Position numbers and translations under genes: made by a program. From Hoplostethus atlanticus (taxonomy: Eukaryota; Chordata; Actinopteri; Trachichthyiformes; Trachichthyidae): a DNA stretch of 64,000 nucleotides. The DNA lies in contig JAXDDX010000116.1 of the NCBI GenBank assembly GCA_034670405.1, positions 859,501 to 923,500 on the forward strand, written 5' to 3'. Shown here piece by piece: positions 13,358 through 22,300 of this stretch (the first letter of the stretch is position 1; each line of letters opens with the position of its first letter). The notes beneath the pieces were generated by a model. The model was not told the origin of the DNA, did no database searches, and saw nothing but the letters and a program-made list of their open reading frames with translations.

Positions 13358-16300
13358 TAACAACATAACTATATATATATATATATATATACAGTATATA
13401 TGCAACATACTCTCATTTATGGTGGATAGCATAAGCAGTGTTGGGTGGTTGTGGTGTATTACGGTTTCAGTTTCAGTAACACTATTACAATTACTGTTAA
13501 AAAATAGCAGTACTTACTTCCACCCATCACATATAGGTTTTGGATAATAGCTGATTGAAGTTGAATTATCCGAAACCTATATGTGGTTAATTAGCCATTA
13601 GCCTCTCAATTGACATGGTCAAGAGGGCAGTGTAGATGACAAAATGGTCGAAAAGTTGGAAGTAATGGAGGAAGTAATCCCACTACTTTGATGAGAAATG
13701 GTAGAAAAGTTACTTTCTCTGGGTGGAAGTAATCCCACTACTTTGATGAGAAATGGTAGAAAAGTTACTTTCTCTGGGTGGAAGTAATCCCACTATTTTG
13801 ATGAGAAATGGTAGAAAAGTTACTTTCTCTGTGTGGAAGTAATCCCACTACTTTGATGAGAAATGGTAGAAAAGTTACTTTCTCTGGGTGGAAGTAATCC
13901 CACTATTTTGATGAGAAATGGTAGAAAAGTTAACTTTCTCTGGGTGGAAGTAATCCCTACTACTTTGATGAGAAATGGTAGAAAAGTTACTTTCTCTGGG
14001 TGGAAGTAATCCCACTACTTTGATGAGAAATGGTAGAAAAGTTACTTTCTCTGGGTGGAAGTAATCCCACTATTTTTATGAGAAATGGTAGAAAAGTTAC
14101 TTTCTCTGTGTGGAAGTAATCCCACTACTTTGATGAGAAATGGTAGAAAAGTTACTTTCTCTGGGTGGAAGTAATCCCACTACTTTGATGAGAAATGGTA
14201 GAAAAGTTACTTTCTCTGGGTGGAAGTAATCCCACTACTTTGATGAGAAATGGTAGAAAAGTTACTTTCTCTGGGTGGAAGTAATCCCACTATTTTGATG
14301 AGAAATGGTAGAAAAGTTACTTTCTCTGGGTGGAAGTAATCCCACTATTTTGATGAGAAATGGTAGAAAAGTTAACTTTCTCTGGGTGGAAGTAATTTCC
14401 CATAATAATCCCCCCCACCCCCCCTACTCCACCCCCACAAGTCTCCCAAAGTACCTGCTTAAATCTCACCCCTCTTTAGTGGAGTGCAGCACATAATGGA
14501 AAAAACCTTTGTGCCGCCATGGCTACATACCTGTCACCACTCCCATTTTACCCAGGACTCTCCATTATTTTAACTCCATATCCCGTTGTGTTTCCCATTA
14601 TGTCATTATTCCTAGTAATCTCCTGTATTTCAGGGAAATTCCCATTTATAGCTAAAGCCGCACTCGGCAAACCTATTAGGCAAGTTTGTCCCAAGGCTGC
14701 GAAATACAGATAGTCCCAAGGCCTCCGCTAAACGCAGCTATGAGCTAATACTTGGACACACACACACCAACAAAGACACACCCTCCTGGCCATTAGTTCC
14801 TTGTGAGAGGTCAAGGGGAACTTAATTAAAAGAGGCTGGTGGATGTTAATACCTGCTCTGTGCTCCATTAGCAGGTTCAAACGCTGCTCATGGAAAGTAA
14901 TTGTACCGCTTCCTCTCTCTCCATTTGTCCCTTTGTCTCTTTATTATAAGGTGTGTCTTACATCGCCATTACATTGGTATCGGTCTTCCAAAACCCATAT
15001 CAATTGAACCCGAATAGATGCGCAGCAAGAATTGGGCTAAGCGGGGAAATCATGCCAGCAGGGTACACACTGATCCCTCGCTTTTTCCATTCCTCTACCC
15101 CACACTGTCTCTCTCTCTAATAACGCTGTTACTCATTTTTCCCCCTATTTCTTTGTCTCCCCTCTCCCCTGCCAGTCCATGGTTCTGCTGCTCCACAGCC
15201 AACACCAGTACATCTTTGACTACGACTCAGGGGACCGTCTGTCAGCGGTCACCATGCCCAGCGTGGCTCGACACACCATGCAGACTGTCAGATCCATAGG
15301 CTACTACCGGAACATCTACAGCCCCCCTGAGTGCAACGCCTCTGTTACCGTGGACTACTCTGAAGACGGACAGGTGTGTGTATATAGGTTTGCTGTGGGG
15401 GCTGGAAGTTCATGTTCAAATTAAAGCTGTTACGTCTCAACTTTCTCTGTCTGTCTCTGTCTGTGTCTCCCACCAGCTCCTTAGAGTAGCCCATCTGGGA
15501 ACTGGCCGCCGTATCCTGTATAAGTACCGCAGACAGGTATAATTATTTTGATTATTAGTAAGGCTGTGATCATATAGGGTGCTTTTTGCGCCTGGTGTTT
15601 TGGACGTGGTGCATTTTGGGGCACTGTCCTGTCCTGTCTCAACTTTAGCCGCAATGTATATTACATCAGTGTCACTATTATCCCCTTTGTATTACGTCAG
15701 GTTAGCTAGCTAACACTAATAAGCTTGCAAGTTGTTGTCAAGCTTTGTGTTGCATAGCAACGAGAATGATGTAGCAGGTATTGCATAGCAACAACAATGA
15801 TGTAACGCACCCTTTGAGCTCTTGCTCTCTGTTACTGGCGACTCTCACAGCTGCACTTTGCATTTGAGCAGGAGAAAAAAGCACCCTGTCTGATCATGGC
15901 CTATGGTATTAATAAGAAATAATGCTGAATACTTGTTATTTATCTTTCTGTCTACATTCTATCTCTCTATCCACCTATCTATCTTTTAGGGTTAGACTGA
16001 TATTTTGGTTTACAAATATATCTTAGAATTGATCAATACTACACTTGTAGTCATGGTCCTTAACCTGTACTGAATCTAATGTGACATTTTGATTAGATTC
16101 CACACAAATATGAACAAATATGTTGTATTAGTAGTAGTAGTATCCTGAGTTTCAATAGATTTTTAGTGTCTCATGGTCTAAATGTTGTTTCAAAGGTTAT
16201 TGGCACAAAATACTGGCTATCGACAGCTTCAGTCAATCTATCTATCGTTAATCACTTGTTTCTTTAATTGTTGTTGTGGTTGATAATGAAATTAGCAGAG

Positions 16301-19300
16301 GTCCTACAAGACGTATTATTTTAAACATCTACTCCACTGCTTCGGTTCTCTCATCATCAGAACAAGCTAGCAGAGATCCTGTACGACTCCACGCGGGTCA
16401 GCTTCACCTACGATGAGACAGCCGGCGTTTTGAAGACCGTCAACCTGCAGAGCGAAGGCTTCATCTGCTCCATACGGTACCGGCAGATTGGCCCACTGGT
16501 CGACCGGCAGATATTCCGCTTCAGCGAAGACGGGATGGTGAATGCGCGATTCGACTACACCTACGACAACAGCTTCAGGGTCACCAGTATGCAAGCTGTG
16601 ATCAATGAGACGCCGCTGCCAATCGATCTCTATCAGTTTGATGATATATCGGGGAAGGTGGAGCAGTTTGGGAAGTTTGGAGTCATCTATTATGACATCA
16701 ATCAGGTAAGAAAGGATAGGCTGCATTTATTTATTTTTGCATTTGGTGATGGCTTCATTTATGAGTTAATCTAGGGCACGATGCATGAAAATGTCACACC
16801 TTCTTGATTGATCTCCATCTATTTGATGGTATAGCTTATAAGGTGGAGCAGTCTTGGAAGTTAGAGGTGACCTACTTACATGCATCTGCATCTACAATGC
16901 TGCACTCTAGTCTTTGTAAATTACATTTAATTGAATAGATGTGAAGAGTCTGTTCAGTCTTGTAGTGTGTCCCCAGCCTAGGAAACACAGGAAAGAAGGT
17001 TTTGGTAGGAGTTGACACTAAGCCAGCAGGGGTACACATCAGTCCAGGGTTACAGATGTTAATGATTAAAATCAATTGTTCTTAATCCAGCCCAGCTAAA
17101 CTCTTTCCCACCTCCATCTCAGATCATCTCCACAGCAGTGATGACCTACACCAAGCACTTTGACCAGCACGGCCGTATAAAGGAGATCCAGTACGAGATC
17201 TTCAGGTCTCTAATGTACTGGATCACCATTCAGTATGACAACATGGGCAGGGTCACCAAGCGCGAGATCAAGATTGGACCGTTTGCCAACACCACCAAAT
17301 ATGGCTATGAGTACGATGTGGACGGCCAGCTGCAGACGGTCTACCTCAATGAGAAGATGATGTGGAGGTAGGGCCATGATGAAACATTTAAATGGAAAAC
17401 AATAATTCAAAAATAATCGTTATAATAACATTCCTTGCATTTAAGTTACATAAACACAAAAACACTGTGTGTTGTTTGTACCGAACTTGAAATAGTTCAG
17501 ATTTGAATCTAATTTGCTTTCCCCCAAATCAGATCAATCAACTAGAATCTGGAACATTGTGTGAACAGTGCAAGGCACCATTATTATTATTCCAAAAGCT
17601 AATGCTATCATTGTTGGTTCTGTCATTCCAGGTATAACTATGACCTGAATGGGAACCTGCACTTGTTGAACCCTGGCAGCAGCGCTCGGCTAACCCCACT
17701 ACGCTACGACCTGAGAGACAGAATAACTCGACTAGGAGACGTTCAGTACAGGCTGGATGAAGATGGCTTCCTAAGACAGAGAGGGGCTGAGATATTCGAA
17801 TACAACTCCAAAGGTGGGAACCTTGCATGTCATTCAGGAAAAACAATTATGATAACATTTTATTTGGAGTCCAAATTAAATGTCGTCCTTTATATCATTG
17901 TTCCTCCAGGTCTTCTAGTTCGTGTCTACAGTAAAGCGGCCAGTTGGACCATCCAGTACCGCTACGATGGTTTGGGTCGGCGTGTGGCGTCTCGAAACAG
18001 CCTGGGTCAGCACCTCCAGTTCTTCTATGCTGACCTGAACTACCCCACTAGAATCACCCACGTCTACAACCACTCCAGCTCCGAGATCACGTCGCTGTAC
18101 TATGATCTGCAGGTAGCTACACCGAAGAAAGTCATGCTAGAGCCGATGCTAATATTAATGCTAACGATTTATTTAAACTTAACAGGGAAAGCAGGTAAAA
18201 GGTCATTTTCTAACAACTGTATTTGCTTAACAAATTAATAAAGGCGGGTACTACAACAAAAGCAATAATACCCATAATAATTCAAATAAAAATAGGAAGA
18301 TGATTCTTTATTGCTCGCCAAGGCCTTCTTGTTGTTATTGCAATCAGGAGTGGGGAAGAGCTCTAATACAACAACAGTAATAATAAAAACCATCATAATA
18401 ATCATCCTAATCTTAATGTGTATAATTATGATGTTTATTGCTGTACAGGGCCATCTGTTTGCGATGGAGATCAGTAGTGGAGAGGAGTTTTACATCGCAT
18501 GTGATAACACTGGGACCCCACTGGCTGTCTTCAGCAGCAATGGACTGTTACTTAAACAGGTAGGAGAGACTGAGTGTGTGTGTGTGGCTAAAGATGAGCG
18601 AGTATGAATACACATTCATACTCGCTCATCTTTAGCCACACACACACACTCCTCTGTATTGGTTTGAATCCTCTTCTATCAAATTGTTTCATGTCCCCCT
18701 CAGCGGGTCCAGTATACAATTCTTGACATGGTGTATTTTGACCCACCCCGGAATCTGTGTGTCTGCAGGTGCAGTACACGGCGTATGGCGAGGTGTATTT
18801 TGATTCAAACCCAGACTTTGTGCTAGTAATTGGTTTCCACGGGGGCCTGTACGACCCGCTGACACGACTGCTGCATTTTGGAGACAGAGACTACGACATT
18901 CCCGCTGGGAGGTAGGCATTCATTCATTAATCACTCATTCATTTAGTGATGATTTTGAGGAGATTCTAGGAGGTGACAGAAAGTGATGCTCGCAGGACAT
19001 CAGGGATCTATTCCACATAACAGCATGTTGGTAAAGCTTTTGCTGTGGTCGTGCCTAACCGGAGCATGCATGTGTCATTAAGGTGGACCACCCCTGACAT
19101 CGGTACGTGGACGAGGGTCGGGAAAGATCCCCAGCCCTTCAACCTCTACATGTTCAGAGGCAACAACCCTGTCAGCAAGATTCACCAGGTTAAAGAATAC
19201 GTCACAGGTAGGATTTAAACAGAGCTATGTCTATTTGTATAAATACAATTAGGGTTTCACCGGCGTGGGTTTTGGAAGGCCAATAGCTTCTATGTTTGAA

Positions 19301-22300
19301 TTGGTGTCTGATATTTTGTGCGGTTATTAAATATCTTTAAATTTGAACATTTTCATGCCAAAACGTTCCAAATAATTGCGGGTATTCAGTGTTTCCCCCC
19401 AGAATCTGATTCTTGTCAGGGTGAAAAAGCCTCTGAAACGGCAATTAGACCATCATGGGACACTAAAAATCTCTACTGAAACCCAGGATACCCATTGTGT
19501 GGATGTGTGGAATCTGATCAAAATGTCTCATTAGAATCAATTCTGCAATAAATATGTAACCAATCAAACTGCATCATATCGAGGGTGGACCACACTGACT
19601 GGTGGATATCCTATTTTTAGTAAAAGGCTAATATCCCATATATCGGCAAACCAATATATGGTTTTAACCCAGTAAATACAATATCTATTTAGGAGGTTAA
19701 ACTGTTGTGTTAAACTCTTTAAACAACCCTGTCAGCAAGGTGGTTCAGGGTAATGAATACATCACCAGTAATATACAAACATAGGTATAATTTAATATTT
19801 ATTATTGTAATTATTGGACTACAGGACTGCTTGAACAAACATGTCAGCGAGGTCCACCAGATGAAGCCCAATCTGTACTTGCAGCAACATGGTTGCTTCC
19901 ACTGTTGCCGCATTACCGGCTGTGATTTGTTGGATTGAAGACATGTTTTTCTTCCTGAAATATATTTTTGCTTTTGATGCAATGACTCGCATGTCAGTTT
20001 GTTTGTTTGTTTTTACCTTTGTAAGTAAAACAAAAAGTCTTTTAGACTGTTGTTAGACATGTCTGAATTTCAACTTACAATGGGCGCCATAAGATAAGAT
20101 GAAACCTTATGATTCTCATGGGGAAATTGGGAGGTTGCAGCATCAAACAGTAATAGAATACAGCAAATAAAGATAGAATAGAAATAACAACAGAGCAAAG
20201 AGGGGGTGTATAAATAATGCAACTGACAATCACAACATGTTAAGAAACTGGAAATTGTTAAGTAGAAATATATAAAGGAAATGCACTACAGCATTATGAG
20301 TGTTTGCAAAATAACAGCAGTGAACATACTGAGACAAATAAAAATAATGAAAAAGATGCATGAAGAATATGCAGGATGTGAAAATATACCATGAAAAGAA
20401 ACATGCAGTATGAAATAAGGGAATAATATCAATATATATTCAATATACAAGAAATGAGAAAGAATATGAGTAGACCTACAAAACCAATCTGCGTCATATT
20501 CACATCCATCTACAAGTCAAAAACTCTTATAGAGATATGAATATACCGATATATCTGAGATGGTACTAATACATTTTAGATGTACATCACTAACAAGATT
20601 CCACTCACTCTTCGTTTTCTTGGACTTCCTCCCTCTCTTCTACCACCGCTCTCTTTCATTTGTTTGTCTTTAGATGTGAATATCTGGTTGGTGACATTTG
20701 GCTTCCACCTCCACAATGCCATCCCAGGATTCCCCATTCCTAAATTTGACCTGACGCAGCCCTCGCTGGAGATGAAGAAGAGCCAGCTGTGGGATGACCT
20801 GCCTGTATGTATACCTAGACCTTTTTGTTGTTGGATATGAAGTCCAAGAGCTCATTGGAAATCAAAAACAGCCATTAGAAAGCAATATATTATATTATTA
20901 TCATCATATCATATATATAAATGACTCAGCTGAACTTTAATTCAGTCTTAATGGATAGGATAACAAAAAACTGCTAGCTTCATACTAAGAGACTAGTAAA
21001 AACTGAAATAGATAGATAAGAATACAAATAAACAAATAAATAAAAGATAAAATATAAAATATTCAATAAATCTAAAATAAAATCAATGAAATATGCAACA
21101 TTTCCTAAGTATTATATTGTACAAATATGGTAGAAGTACGTATAATTGTAATATAAAAATAAAATAAATAAAAAGCTAAAATGTAATTTATTGTGTGGTC
21201 TTGTATGAAGGCTATCAACACACACATAGCTGCAACACAGAGAAAGAGGAAATCAAGAGAGAAAGAAGATGAAATGACAAGGGGAGAGAAAACAAGATAG
21301 TTCCACATATACAAAGTGAAATAGAGAAAAGAAAAAAAACAGCAGAAGAAATAGAGCGAGAGAAACTATGCAAATGGAACGAAGGAGAAATCCAGGCAAT
21401 CAAGAGACTGAAAGGAGGTTGATCAAAATTGTGAGGAAATTTAAATGAATGAAAAAAGAGAGAGGAAATGGAGAGAAGGCGAGATAATCTAACAGTCTTA
21501 CAGAAAAAGGAAATCAGGAAATGGAGGGGAAAGAGAAAAAAGCGGAAGGAAATGGAGTGAGAAAAATGAGAGGGGAAATGAAGGGAGAAGACGATAAAGA
21601 TTCGTCCAGAGGAACCAATAATTCACGCCTTTCCCGGTTTAAATCCTCATTGTCTGCTTTTCCCTCCGTCTTAGACTGGCTCAGTTACCAGCAGTTTGTT
21701 GTTGCGGACAGGTTGTCATGAACACACAGTGAAATTCAGTCTAAGAGAGGTGTATTATATGATGATATCGGGAGACCAAGAGACCAACAGTGTTATTTGA
21801 AGTGCTAATGTATTTATATATATTGTGATGATTAGTGCAATGGTAATGGCCTCTTTAGCCAGGAAATTAGCAAGCTACTGGGCCGTTGATCTGCCGAGCC
21901 CACGTACACTCAGACACACAGCTTGAGTATCCAGCTGAATTTTAAAAAAGTTTTATGCTTGAAATCAAAAATAATTCTCTTGTGAGCTTTTCGTCGGCAA
22001 TTATTTTCCGCGGGAAACTTTTTTTTTTTTCTCATGTTTGTAGATGTTCATCTCATTAGCAGTTTGAGGGAAAGAAGTGGCAAATATCTTGCCATGTCAG
22101 CATTCAATCACTTTGCTCTCCTCTCACTCTCTTTTTTCTCTTACTCAAAAACTGAAACAGTTAAGTCAATGAGTATCATAAATAATTTTTGGTAACACTA
22201 CTTATGCTGTTCTTATGATGTGCTTATGATGCCTTATGAGCACCACTTCAAGCAAAATGTTACCTAATTCTTCTCTCTCTCCTCCACCAGTCGATCTCAG

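Larger units (their letters stand above)
9702..15175 (+). other. tenm2 intron 4 of window (largest, 5.5 kb)
   Basis: It contains GT/CA microsatellites (9728-10062, 11371-11394, 12836-12857, 13311-13354), a purine-rich pair of units of about 88 bp (10200-10450), a 21-bp-arm inverted repeat (13528-13585), the 55-bp minisatellite (13670-14387) and block copy B (14775-14941). No coding sequence is visible. Confidence 0.65.
19208..20673 (+). other. tenm2 intron 13 of window
   Basis: 1.47 kb. It holds a minus-oriented copy of the dispersed AT-rich repeat (about 19255-19690), two ghosts of exon 13 (19722 and 19834) and A-rich sequence to about 20560. Confidence 0.6.

Noticed and set aside
13670..14387. 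Could the regularly spaced units be a CRISPR array?
   Set aside because: The units are contiguous tandem copies with no unique spacers, in a vertebrate intron.
17663..18238. A continuous 191-codon frame as a single exon
   Set aside because: It reads through a 96-bp intron and past the exon 10 donor; the conserved teneurin protein requires splicing.
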